Assembly (NCBI GenBank): GCA_009731375.1
Contig: BJOX01000134.1
Span: 650,900 to 714,899, forward strand
Length of the DNA stretch: 64,000 nt
Origin: Paulinella micropora
Taxonomy: Eukaryota > Cercozoa > Imbricatea > Euglyphida
Reading direction: 5' to 3'
The notes beneath the pieces were generated by a model, which was given only the letters and a program-made list of their open reading frames with translations, had not been told where the DNA came from and ran no database searches. Position numbers and translations under genes: made by a program. The number at the start of each line of letters is the position of its first letter. Positions within the stretch are counted from its first letter, which is position 1. This document shows positions 41,824 through 64,000 of the stretch, piece after piece.

Positions 41824-42526
41824 GACCCTCCAATAGGGGTTGTATACTTTCCTAGACACTTTCAAAAATAACTTCAAGCTGGCTCTATACAATTGTATAT
41901 ATCTATACAAAAAGTCCACCGAGGACACCAAAAACGAAACAAACATCTAGACTGGCAAAGCGCCCGTTCATTCCAACAAATGGACGACCTACGGGCAAGT
42001 TTGTTACCCACATATAGCTAACAAATTTGTTCATAGGTGGACTCCTATCCAGGCCCGATTGCCTTCTGTCCAATAAGGGGATCCAAACACGCTGTGAGGG
42101 TACGCATCCTTTATCTAGCGGCCAAAAGCTCGATATTGGGAGCATACTGCATCTCCACGACAGTCTTATCTTTCTCCCAGCCAGGGAACCCGACCAATTC
42201 GGGAGAGCCAGAATAAAAGAAGTTACTCCTCACATTTGGATGACAAGGGTCATCAAGGGGGGGGAAGTGTAGAGCGAAATTAAATTCAAATTTGATAATT
42301 AAATTCGAAATCAAATTCGAATTTCGCATATGTTCCGAAATCCAAATCATTCGGAGTAACGCCTACAGTTACATTTCCTTCCTTCAATCGCCTACCTGAT
42401 TCCTAGAAGGAAGAGAAGCCATCAACCTCGAGCCAAATCTCGACAGCCCACATATTCCTACCGCTCACATTTACCTCTCTACTCCTAGTCAATAGGGGTT
42501 ATCGGTATAAACCGGAGAGAGGGGAT
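41824..42526. other. Retrotransposon 3' untranslated region and polypurine tract
   Basis: 700 bases without a convincing ORF. The last bases before the 3' LTR (about 42,512-42,525) are GGAGAGAGGGGA-like, the polypurine tract expected for plus-strand priming. A palindromic AAATTCAAATTTGA segment is near 42,280-42,325. Confidence 0.7.
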
Positions 42527-42881
42527 TGTAGGCGCAGATAGGTAAATATGTGCTACTTTATTAATACCGTCCCCCGTGTCGGTCCAGACACAATAAGAGA
42601 TTGTTCATATTAATAACACTCTTAACCGGATAATGATAATATTACTAAAAAGGTCCGTTACCCTTTTTAGGTCAGAATATATTATCGTTAGACCGGACAA
42701 CGGGAATTGGCTGGTGTTTGCCTTGGTTGTTTTTGGGCTTCGCTAGTCTCCCACATTTTCCCACCATCTTTGATCTTTATTTATATAAGTGAAGAAGATT
42801 GGGTTACTGGCGAAGTTTTTAAATTTGGTTGAGTAAAAGGATAGGCATCAATAAATATATTCTTTTGACATCGAACAGGCA
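42527..42881 (+). repeat. 3' LTR
   Basis: 355 bases. Relative to the 5' LTR it has about 12 extra bases after GCAGA, five near GTCCCCCGTG and two in TTTATATAAG, plus scattered substitutions. Ends ...CAGGCA followed by A-rich host DNA. Confidence 0.93.
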
Positions 42882-43109
42882 AAAAAAGCAAATTTTAAGA
42901 AGAAGTGAAAGAATAAAAAAGCAACTAGAAAAAAAATAAACTGTCACAAATTCAATTTCATTTTTTTTAGTGCGGGCCGATACGCCAGCAAAAAAACATT
43001 AGCGACAATAAAGACAGCCACAGCGGACAAAAAGCCGCCAACACGATTTTATAAGAAACACAGAAAGAAGAAAATAAGGAAAAGGGTGAAAGCAGAAAAA
43101 CCAAAAAAC

Positions 43110-43157
<48 letters not shown>

Positions 43158-43160
43158 CCC
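42882..43160 (+). pseudogene. AT-rich element resumes: resolvase tail and a basic ORF
   Basis: Directly after the LTR the frame KQILRRSERIKKQLEKK ends in TAA, fitting as the C-terminus of the interrupted resolvase-like gene. A second plus-strand frame from about 42,970 reads TPAKKTLATIKTATADKKPP then FYKKHRKKKIRKRVKAEKPK, a very basic small protein, before a long T run and the N run at 43161-43170. Confidence 0.5.
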
Positions 43161-43184
43161 NNNNNNNNNNGAAACCCTTGAGCA

Positions 43185-43340
43185 GTTTAAGGTTGTTTTT
43201 TTTTTGTTTGTGTGCTCCGCGGGGCACGGTTTTTAAACGGTTTTGAGCCGTTTGAGTCTGTTTTTTTGTTTGTGTGCTCCGCGGGGCACGGTTTTAAAAA
43301 TCTTTTGAGCCGTTTGAGTTTGATTTTTTGTTTGTGTATA
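43185..43340. repeat. Three tandem units with CTCCGCGGGGCAC hairpins
   Basis: Units of about 68 bases: TTTGTTTGTGTGCTCCGCGG, GGCACGGTTTT, GAGCCGTTTGAG. Two are full and the third is degraded. GTGCTCCGCGGGGCAC and GGTTTTGAGCC form small hairpins, so terminator or origin-repeat functions are possible. They follow directly after the N run. Confidence 0.85.
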
Positions 43341-43510
43341 TACCCGCGACCCTTTTTTTGAAGCCGTAGAGCCGCTTAGAGCCGATTCCAGCCTCGTATA
43401 TATATATATATGTATATATCATAGTATTAATATACAGATACATATATATATATGTTTTTTTTTTTTAAAATTTTTTTTTAACGCTTTATTTTTATCTCTT
43501 TTGTATTTCT

Positions 43511-43945
43511 TTGATACCACTTCCATTTTATTTCTTCAACTTCCCACTTATTCCTACAAGTGGAGAATATTTTATTAAAACAGTGCAAGTTTGCGTAAAA
43601 AAACGATTGTTTGAATTTTTACACATCGATCATCATGAACCACTACCAGAAGTAGGGCCCAATAAAGACAAATTTTCACTGATGGTTATTGACTGATACA
43701 GTAATTATGTATGGGCAATACCTGTACCCGATACATCAGCGGCAACAACCGCAAAGGCATTAATAGACAACGTCTTATGTGTCATAGGAAATCCACAGAC
43801 AATATGTTCCGATAATGGCCCAGCCTTTGACAACGAATTAATCGGAAGGCTTACTAAGTTTTATGGTCACTGGAGATATGTATCAGAATACAATCCCCAA
43901 TACTTGTCACTCATAGAGCTGAGTGGGAAGCCGAAGAGATAAGAT
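43511..43945 (+). pseudogene. Integrase core relic of a second retroelement
   Basis: Frame reading FLHIDHHEPLPEVG, then a TGA after LMVID, then YSNYVWAIPVPDTSAATT, LIDNVLCVIGNPQ and CSDNGPAFDNE. These are the first and second catalytic Asp regions of a Ty3-type integrase. The Glu region (SEYNPQ) is cut short. It is diverged from the integrase at 36.8 kb, so it is a different and older family. Confidence 0.8.
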
Positions 43946-44295
43946 GGAAGAGGTATCAAGAGATCAAAACTCAAGAGAAAAAATGAAGTGTGCCACTTAA
44001 ATTTCGGCGGCAGCAACGTTTACCGCGGCATTTTGTTACGCATTTTACCTTTTAATAAATGATTTTTGCTGCTAGCGCTGTCTAGACCGCAACATACTCA
44101 CTGCCTTGTCACGGCTAGATCGTGTCTTGCCTATGCACGTAACATTATATATATGTGTGTACTGTGATGTATGTATGAATTAATTAATTATGTCTCTAGA
44201 GGCTTTCCCATCTATCTCTTGGACCTGAGTGTTCCAAGTAAGTGAAGTAGACCAGAACCATGCCGGCCAGGAGAAAGTAACTAACGCAAGAAGGC

Positions 44296-44371
<76 letters not shown>

Positions 44372-44422
44372 CAGGTAAAGTGAAGTAGGCCAACCATCCT
44401 TGCCAGGAGTAACTATCACAAG

Positions 44423-44464
<42 letters not shown>

Positions 44465-44472
44465 TATAGATA
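43946..44472. other. Unique spacer then GATA arrays
   Basis: Non-coding sequence to about 44,290, then two GATA arrays (44,297-44,371 and 44,427-44,470). They flank a unit whose GTAAGTGAAGTAGACCAGAACCATGCC-like text is repeated imperfectly on both sides (44,238 and 44,376). No gene seen. Confidence 0.7.
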
Positions 44473-44918
44473 TGTTTAATTTTTAATGTTTAATCTATGG
44501 GCGTGGCGTAGCTTAAAAGCTATTGCCTCCTACAACCCGAGCAAGAACTCTCAGCACTTCAGCCGCGCACCAACCACGGTCCGCTGTGGTTGGTGCCTGT
44601 GCCCAGTTCAAGCCAAAAGGTAGCCGAGCCCTTTTGAACTGTACAGGACAACCACTAAAAACACTCCCCAAGGGGCGTGTGCCATAAGGAGATGATGACA
44701 CGATCAAGTCGAGGTTTCGGGAGTTCACGCTCGTTGTGAGTTACCTTCTACAACCTCGGCTTCATCAACCCTTTGCATCACGGCCCCGGTCGGGAGATGG
44801 TCGCCTGTTTTAGCCCTTGCGCAGCACGCGATTTACGGCGGACACAAAACCGTCGTTATAGGGGGTTTGGCTTTAGGCCGGAGCACTGAGAAGCTGGCCC
44901 TGTACATCCCCCTCGGAT
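44473..44918 (+). repeat. Dispersed repeat family F, copy 1
   Basis: About 445 bases. Starts TATGTTTAATTTTTAATGTT right after GATA and ends CCTGTACATCCCCCTCGG right before GATA. Over 90% similar by eye to 45,862-46,290, with an extra GGCGGACACAAAACCGTCG near the 3' end. Confidence 0.93.
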
Positions 44919-44920
44919 AG

Positions 44921-44977
<57 letters not shown>

Positions 44978-44999
44978 CAGATAGATAGATAGATATGTT

Positions 45000-45740
45000 T
45001 GGTCTATCAGCTCTGCATATCCGAAAACATAGGCATCCATTCCACCCCACCGCCAATCGGCGACTGGGTAGCGGGCTGGGAAAGAGCACTAAGCTTAGAA
45101 TTTATGCAGTCTGAACCCTCCCTGGCTGGAGGGCTCAGGCTGGTTCCAGACACGTGTCCGTGATCACGTGCCCTGCCAAGGCTCGGGCCCGAGGGGTACA
45201 CCAAACCTCGAGCTTCATCCAAGGCGACCACTTTCGCGGCGGCCGGACAAAACCTTAAGATCTCCTGCTTATGTGCCTACTCGCACACAGGAACATCCCA
45301 CTCCCGTCTAGTCTCTGAACCTTTCCCCTTTGCCAGGCTACCACTGGACAGCGGCGACGGATGACTATCGGGTCCGCTTGGCGGAGCAGCAGTAGTCAAC
45401 TGATTAGGAGCCGTGCGCGGGGTAGCCTCACAAGCAGGGACTTGGCTGCGGATTACCCATTATTCCCTACGTGGCCATATCCTTCGAGTTTTTACCATCC
45501 AACGAGCGTTACCTCGCCTGCTGCACCTTGCGGTTTCCCGCACGCCGCGGTATCGAAGGCTCGTAGGGCCTTCCCGAACAGTTTGAGAGTGTATCAAGGG
45601 CCCACGAAGGTAGTCGTCGGCCCTGGCCAGTCACGCTGCACCAGCTGCGATAAACCCAGAAAACACAGCTGGGCAGGGCTGTAAGGGGGGCGCGAGCAAG
45701 ACGTAGCTTAAGACTTGCCGGCGTGCGGCCCCCCGGATAA
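45000..45740. other. GC-rich unique block between GATA arrays
   Basis: About 700 bases, from GGTCTATCAGCTCTGCATAT to CCCCCCGGATAATAG, with GATA on both sides. It looks like another member of the GATA-bounded repeat class, present once in this window. Open frames exist but have no recognisable domain. Confidence 0.55.
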
Positions 45741-45745
45741 TAGAT

Positions 45746-45799
<54 letters not shown>

Positions 45800-45861
45800 G
45801 GATGGATAGATGGATAGATAGACAGATAGAAAGATAGATGGATAGATAGACAGATAGATAT

Positions 45862-46289
45862 GTTTAATTTTTAATGTTTAATCTATGGGCGTGGCGTAGC
45901 TTAAAAGCCATTGCCTCCTTTACTACCCCCGAGCAAGAACTCTCAGCACTTCAGCCGCGCACCAACCACGGTCCGCTGTGGTTGGTGCCTGTGCCCAGTT
46001 CAAGCCGAAAGGTAGCCGAGCCCTTTTGAACTGTACAAGACAACCACTAAAACACTCTCCCAGGGTCGTGTGCCATAAGGAGATGATGACACGATCAAGT
46101 CGAGGTTTTGGGAGTTCATGCTCGTTGTGAGTTACCTTCTATAACCTCGGCTTCATCAACCCTTTACATCAAGGTCCCGGTCGGGAGATGGTCGCCTGTT
46201 TTAGCCCTTGCGCAGCACGCGATTTTCGCTATAGGGGGTTTGGTTTTAGGCCGGAGCACTGAGCAGCTGGCCCTATACATTCCCCCCGG

Positions 46290-46290
<1 letters not shown>
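45862..46290 (+). repeat. Dispersed repeat family F, copy 2
   Basis: Same unit as 44,473-44,918, same orientation, again with GATA arrays on both sides (45,740-45,860 and 46,291-46,340). The two copies are about 1.39 kb apart. Confidence 0.93.
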
Positions 46291-48930
<2,640 letters not shown>

Positions 48931-49338
48931 CAGGGACACAAGATCTGACACAGGGACGAGATCAGATGGAGAGGGACAAGATCAAGCACAGGACCGGCTG
49001 CAAGCGCCCCAGCTGCAAAAACGAGACAGAGACAATGTAATTTTCAGGGGTACTGATTTATATATTCAGGTGCTGAATATATGTATGCATTCATGGATTC
49101 ATGCATGTGTGTGTCTTGTGTATATGAGATCTTATATGTGTGTGGTCTGTGTGTCTAGTCCTGTCTGGGATCCTGTCGGAAATGTGGAACTACATGATGT
49201 AAAAGTGGAAATAGCCCGCTATATTTCGGCAGCAGATACCGCGCGGCCACTGTCTTCCTCGTACCTAAAATTCTAAAAAACCCTTCAAAAAACATTATTG
49301 ACTTCCCACGACTGCCTAGGTAGCCGTTTACAGCGAAC
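48931..49338. promoter_or_regulatory. Divergent intergenic region between membrane protein and peroxidase
   Basis: 408 bases lie between the minus-strand ATG at 48,928-48,930 and the plus-strand ATG at 49,339. It must hold both promoters if the gene models are right. An AATGTGGAACTACATGATGT segment and an AT-rich TTATATATTCAG stretch are present but no standard box was identified. Confidence 0.5.
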
Positions 49339-59962
<10,624 letters not shown>

Positions 59963-59963
59963 A

Positions 59964-60016
<53 letters not shown>

Positions 60017-60059
60017 GAGAGAGAGGAGAGAGAGAGAGAGATAGAGGGAGGGAGGGAGG

Positions 60060-60090
<31 letters not shown>

Positions 60091-60093
60091 AGA

Positions 60094-60124
<31 letters not shown>

Positions 60125-60158
60125 CGCTGTGTAAAATCTCCCTCGGTGTCTGCGCCTC

Positions 60159-60192
<34 letters not shown>

Positions 60193-60200
60193 TACACACA

Positions 60201-60264
<64 letters not shown>

Positions 60265-60912
60265 CCGTGGCATACAGACACGGAGACATCGACGCAGTCG
60301 GACACACATATAATACATACATGCATGCAGGTCTGGCGGCTGTCCGTTTGCCTCGGGCAGAGCTCGCCTCTAGTGACAGAGTCTGCTTACGAATCTCTAC
60401 AAGTGGCCGGCATGTAGATGATCTTTTTCAGTATTGATAAAAGTTTCAAGTTAGTGTAAGTCATATGTCGATGAGCATGTGAATAAATCGGGGGGAAGAT
60501 AGGCTTTTGCAGTTTTATAGTTATGAATGTACTTTTTTTAAATTTTTTTAATTTGAAAGTACATATATTGAAATACTCCCCAACGCAAAATTCATGACAA
60601 TGTGTCACACTGTGCCTGCATACTATGCATTCAAAGCAACACTGTCTGAGTGAAAATAGTTTTATTAAAAAAACCGTGTGAAAACTCAATGAAAACTGTT
60701 GAAAAATACGTTGGGGAAAAATTCAAGTTATGCTCTATCACACACGATGATACTACAAGCTCAGCTTCTGAACCATCCTGGTTTAGAAGCCTATCGTTCC
60801 CCCGATTTAACACAACTTTTGCTTGTTGTTCACGCTGGCCCTCACATTTTTCAGCCGATTTTTACGGTGTAGTTCCTGGCTATTTTCGTGAATTTTTTGG
60901 CTGAAAATTTTT
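59963..60912. other. GA and CA arrays, then AT-rich unique DNA without a gene
   Basis: (GA)n with GGGA variants at 59,963-60,125, (CA)n and (TA)n at 60,160-60,262, then unique AT-rich sequence. Short frames on both strands at 60,650-60,904 overlap each other and show no domain. The peroxidase transcript presumably ends here, but no clear AATAAA near the stop was found. Confidence 0.6.
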
Positions 60913-61118
60913 GCAGATTCTGGTCTAAAAGAATATATTTATTGATGTCTCTTCTTTAATACAACCAATTCAATCCACTCCGCTAGTAACCCAATCCTCT
61001 GTTCTTATATAAATAAGGGTCAACGATGATGGAAAATGTGGGAGACTAGCGGAGCGGCCAAAAACAACCAAGGCTTACACCAGCCGATTCCCGTGGTCTG
61101 TTAGACTACTGTAGTAAC
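60913..61118 (-). repeat. Solo or partial LTR related to the 15-kb retrotransposon
   Basis: The reverse complement carries GGCTGGTGT..GCCTTGGTTGTTTTTGG, CGCTAGTCTCCCACATTTTC, TATTTATATAAG and ATCAATAAATATATTCTTTT in the same order and spacing as the LTRs at 27.8 and 42.5 kb, with many substitutions. It is an older family member. The LTR start is not clear on the 61,118 side. Confidence 0.88.
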
Positions 61119-61209
61119 CGGAGTCAAATTTAAGCTGAGTAGATCGTCTGCAAGTTAAACTTTATTAGAAGAATGCGCCAAGGCAAAGAGCAAATTATAT
61201 GAAGCTAAC

Positions 61210-62277
61210 CTTGATAGGAGAGCCAGTAGGTGATGGGTCTTTCGTAGATGATAACTGCATTTCAAACGGTTTACAAACAACGCATATAGATGCTTGTTAG
61301 ACAAAGTGCAGGCAGCTGACCTTGACAGGAGAACGGGTGAATGAATCATCCTCTTCTGCACTGCTCGAAGCGGCGTCACCACTTTCTTCTTCCTCACCTC
61401 GATCCTTCATAGTAATAGCAATGAATCACCACATACAACACACTTTAATTTAGTATTAAGCAACAAGAAAACATTCGAATGCATACCTGAGGAGTGGCTG
61501 CACAAACACGAACACGCTTTATTGAGTCATTCTGAGCTTTAACTGAAGAGAGACCAGCCGCGAACTCATTCAAAAGCTTGCGTTTTGCATTTATGCTTGA
61601 GGAAGTTGAGGGAATTCGTGGAGGATCCGCTCTTACAGCCCTCGACCCGAAAGATGCTAGAAGCGCGTGTTTTTTTTCCAAAGACATTGGTTGTGACCTT
61701 GGTGGCAGTGGCTCAAGAAATTCAGGAACGATAAAAAAAATTTATAGTTCCTATCATTCTCAACATAGAAAACAGGGATTTTCTTGTTTGCCTTTGCTGC
61801 CTCTCTCATCCAAGAAGGATGTGCCTTGCAAGCCTCGGCTTTTGGATTTGACTCCAACGTTGAGTAGTTGAGAAGAATTTGCTCACCTCGAGACACACCC
61901 TTGGACATTGTCACGACTTGCTCACCCTTCGACACTTTGCAGTTTGGGCTCTCACTGCAGCCAGGAAAGTGACTACTGTTAATAAGATGCATTGCATTTC
62001 TGCTTTCTTGATGAATGGAGTCAATGGATTGCATTCCTATTTCAATGCCCTTATATGTTCGCATCCTAAAGTGCTGAGCAAATGGATTATCACTGATGTC
62101 CTCTGAAGGCATTTTAGCACCTCCTGGTTGCAGAAGCCCCAGCTTAAACCCTTTTGGCAAATCGTCATCAGCAAATAATCCACATCTACCTGCCTTGCCG
62201 GATCCTGAAAGCCAAGCAATAGACACTGGCGCTCTCCTCGCAGTCGCGAGGCTCATTTGACGTTGCTCCCACGCCAC
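61210..62277 (-). CDS. SET-domain protein (partial, one frameshift)
   Basis: Probable lysine methyltransferase-type domain. Minus-strand exon A (62,277-61,487) begins MAWEQRQMSLATARRAP. SET features follow: GRCGLFADDDLPKGFKLG, then HLINSSHFPGCSESPNCKVS (NH..PNC-like) and SRGEQILLNYS. A T-homopolymer near 61,735-61,743 shifts the frame, and the other frame continues with PEFLEPLPPRSQPMSLEKK. Exon B (61,404-61,321) is acidic and ends TRSPVK. Exon C (61,254-61,210) reads LSSTKDPSPTGSPIK. The 3' end probably lies beyond and is cut by the LTR-derived DNA. The AdoMet-binding NH motif is altered (NSSHF), so activity is uncertain. Confidence 0.65.
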
Positions 62278-62502
62278 ATGGCAAGAAAAGACTCAAAACA
62301 AGCTCCAAACTACACAAAAGATATGATAGTTATTCACATTTTATATTGTTTTTCTTGCTTCTAAAAGGCAAACAACACCAATGAATCACCGTCATCAATT
62401 CGACAAAAACAACTGCAACAACAACGACAACAACGACAACAACGGCAACAACGACAACAACGACAACGTAGGTAGATTTGAAGGAAAAAAAAACAAAGAG
62501 AG

Positions 62503-62556
<54 letters not shown>

Positions 62557-62657
62557 AAGAAAATATACATACGGATATGCATACATAAATACATACATAC
62601 ATACATACATACTTGCATACATACATACATATTACATACATACATACATGAATGACC
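62278..62657. repeat. Spacer with ACA/CGA, GA and ATAC arrays
   Basis: About 100 bases of unique DNA upstream of the SET gene, then CAACGA triplets at 62,400-62,470, (GA)n at 62,505-62,552 and ATAC at 62,566-62,650. No gene seen. Confidence 0.85.
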
Positions 62658-62912
62658 ATTTATTGCAGAAAACAAGAGCATGAAGACAGCCAAAACAATG
62701 TTGACATAGAGAAAACGTAGAAAAAATTAAGTTAACAAATTTTCTTCGGTTGATTTTGTTTTATATACTTTGACACTGATGTTGTAATTAAGTTTCCCGC
62801 TCTTTCTAGTGTGTGGAAGGAGCGGGAAAGCTATTTAGACAAGTATACACGAAGAGAGCGAGCTGGAAATCATCGGCAAATTTTTGTCGGTACGGAAAAT
62901 TTAGAAACGAAA
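62658..62912 (+). repeat. Direct repeat G, unit 1
   Basis: About 255 bases from ATTTATTGCAGAAAACAAGA to GGAAAATTTAGAAACGAAA. The unit contains TTTCCCGCTC...GGAGCGGGAAAG, which folds into a stem. The second copy starts at 63,001, a period of 343 bases. Confidence 0.93.
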
Positions 62913-63000
62913 TATTCGACTTCTTACTATAAAAATACGTCTAAAATATATTTCGAAGCTCTAAATAAGCAGTCAGTGTCAGTATTTTTAAAGATCTTGC

Positions 63001-63254
63001 ATTTATTGCAGAAAACAAGAACATAAAGACAGCCAAAACATGTTGACATAGAGGAAACGTGGAAAAAATTAAGTTGACAAATTTTCTTCGGTTGATTTTG
63101 TTTTATATACCTTTACACTGATGGTGTAATTAAGTTTCCCGCTCCTTCTAGTGTGTGGAAGGAGCGGGAAAGCTATTTAGACAAGTATACATGAAGAGAG
63201 CGAGCTGGAAATCATCGGCAAATTTTTGTCGGTACGGAAAATTTAGAAACGAAA
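63001..63254 (+). repeat. Direct repeat G, unit 2
   Basis: Nearly identical to 62,658-62,912. A further inverted CCCGCTCCTTCCACAGACAG/GAAAGAGCGGGAAAG stem is at 63,462-63,496, so the GGGAAAG stem occurs three times. Confidence 0.93.
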
Positions 63255-63706
63255 ATTCCGCCTCCTGGCTTCTAGTGAATACATTTCCTTACAATAATTT
63301 ACACATGCACTCAACACACATGTAGACATATTATGCAGCAATAAAAAGCAAAGCAACATGATAAAAGAATGAAGTGGAAACAAAAAATCATTTTCCGACT
63401 GCAGATTTTTTTTTGTTTGGTATGCCTCTGGTACTTGAGGAAATAAAATATTTCTTTCTTTCCCGCTCCTTCCACAGACAGGAAAGAGCGGGAAAGAAGG
63501 TTTGAGGCTAGCAACGAGACTGGGAAATGCAAAAACAACAAAAGAAAATATGTAACAACAGCTCTTTTCCACCCATGATTTTTTCAGAGGCAAAAAGGTC
63601 GACTACTGCCTTTTTTCAGGGTCTGCAGTCGAACGTCTGCACTTGAAAAGTGCGGGTAGATTTGTATACAGCTGTATACATTAGATTGAAAGAAAAGAGC
63701 TCAGCG
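63255..63706. other. AT-rich spacer upstream of an ORF
   Basis: Contains the third GCGGGAAAG stem at about 63,460-63,500 and a run of unremarkable AT-rich DNA. Open frames on the minus strand look random. It may include the promoter of the ORF at 63,707. Confidence 0.5.
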
Positions 63707-64000
63707 ATGCCTGTAAAGGCCAGGACATTGCAAGCAATTGCCAGAAACCGTAAGGGGGCTCTAAAAATTTGGATAAACGGCCAGACGGAGCCTGAGGATT
63801 TCGAAGATGTGATAATTCCAGATGAAGTGCGGAGGAAATATGATGGCTTAGGTCTCGAGCAGCTGGAGAGGGTGGTAGTTGAGACCAAGAGGAATTGGAC
63901 AGCACAGGGGTTCTTGGAAAATGCAAAGAGTTGGGATGATGGACTAAAAGGCGAGGTAGTACGTTTGAAAAGAGATCGCAAGAAGACAGACTTCTACACA
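63707..64000 (+). CDS. Unknown ORF, open at the window end
   Basis: ATG at 63,707 opens 98 codons without a stop to the edge. It begins MPVKARTLQAIARNRKGALK, then WINGQTEPEDFEDVIIPDEV, and stays charged (KYDGLGLEQLERVVVETK). Codon use and charge pattern look like a real protein. No family recognised. The minus-strand frames over the same stretch are shadows. Confidence 0.55.
   Translation, partial: MPVKARTLQAIARNRKGALKIWINGQTEPEDFEDVIIPDEVRRKYDGLGLEQLERVVVETKRNWTAQGFLENAKSWDDGLKGEVVRLKRDRKKTDFYT

Larger units (their letters stand above)
27819..42881 (+). mobile_element. 15-kb Ty3/Gypsy LTR retrotransposon with extra ORFs
   Basis: Two direct LTRs (27,819-28,154 and 42,527-42,881) beginning TGTAGGCGCA and ending GGCA enclose, in order, a gag-like region, aspartic protease, reverse transcriptase, RNase H and integrase. 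This is the Ty3/Gypsy order. After integrase come about 5 kb with four more ORFs. Flanks are A-rich (AAAAAG on both sides), consistent with but not proving a short target duplication. The LTRs differ by a few substitutions and three indels. Several frameshifts and in-frame stops mean this copy is probably defective. Confidence 0.95.

Noticed and set aside
44700-45690. Possible rRNA or tRNA genes in the GC-rich repeats
   Set aside because: No recognisable rRNA core or cloverleaf could be traced. The blocks behave as dispersed repeats bounded by GATA.
48960-49022. Plus-strand HRTGCKRPSCKN frame suggesting a CXC (tesmin/TSO1) domain
   Set aside because: Only two Cys of the motif are present and the splice context fits no gene. 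It lies between two divergent start exons.
61657-62106. Plus-strand ORFs over the SET gene
   Set aside because: The minus strand carries the SET motifs and splice sites.
63616-63981. Minus-strand ORFs at the right edge
   Set aside because: The plus-strand frame from 63,707 is open to the edge with protein-like charge pattern. The minus frames are Ser/Pro/Phe-rich shadows.

Overview
This is eukaryotic nuclear DNA, probably from a unicellular alga or other protist (an inference). Host genes are split into many small GC-rich exons of about 30-90 bases with GT-AG and occasional GC-AG introns. The introns are filled with tetranucleotide microsatellites (GATA, TGTA), CT/GA, CA and trinucleotide arrays. 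Most open reading frames that look long are translations of these arrays. Thirteen runs of N interrupt the assembly, most of them inside or beside simple repeats.

Layout. 1-9.7 kb: a minus-strand M28 zinc peptidase of the carboxypeptidase Q type. Sixteen exons can be placed by splice phase and by co-linearity with the family, with decayed partial copies of many exons in the introns. 11.3-11.9 kb: first exons of an unidentified basic nuclear-type protein. 12.6-20.8 kb: an element with terminal inverted repeats, two divergent genes (one a DNA methyltransferase with a C-terminal Cys cluster) and a recurring A/T palindrome in its introns. 20.8-23.2 kb: a second, inverted and truncated copy of that element. 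23.2-27.8 kb, continuing at 42.9 kb: an AT-rich replicon-like element with an archaeo-eukaryotic-type primase, an origin-binding-protein-like helicase and a tyrosine-recombinase or telomere-resolvase-like protein, all carrying lesions. 27.8-42.9 kb: a 15-kb Ty3/Gypsy LTR retrotransposon inserted in the 3' end of the resolvase-like gene, with several extra ORFs downstream of integrase. 43.5-44 kb: an integrase relic from another element. 44.5-46.3 kb: dispersed repeats bounded by GATA arrays. 46.3-48.9 kb: a minus-strand membrane-protein gene. 49.3-60.0 kb: a complete 17-exon class I heme peroxidase (ascorbate/cytochrome c peroxidase type), whose exons sum to exactly 810 nt. 57.9-59.6 kb: a large inverted repeat inside its last intron. 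60.4-64 kb: AT-rich DNA with a solo LTR of the same family, a SET-domain gene, a tandem duplication and the start of an unknown ORF.

The peroxidase (hydrogen peroxide removal) and the peptidase are the two best supported host genes. The 12.6-44 kb block is a nested stack of mobile elements: methyltransferase element, second copy joined to the AT-rich replicon, and the replicon split by the Ty3 element. The most unusual observations are the exon ghosts inside microsatellite introns, the palindrome carried by most introns of the methyltransferase element, and the primase/helicase/resolvase replicon.
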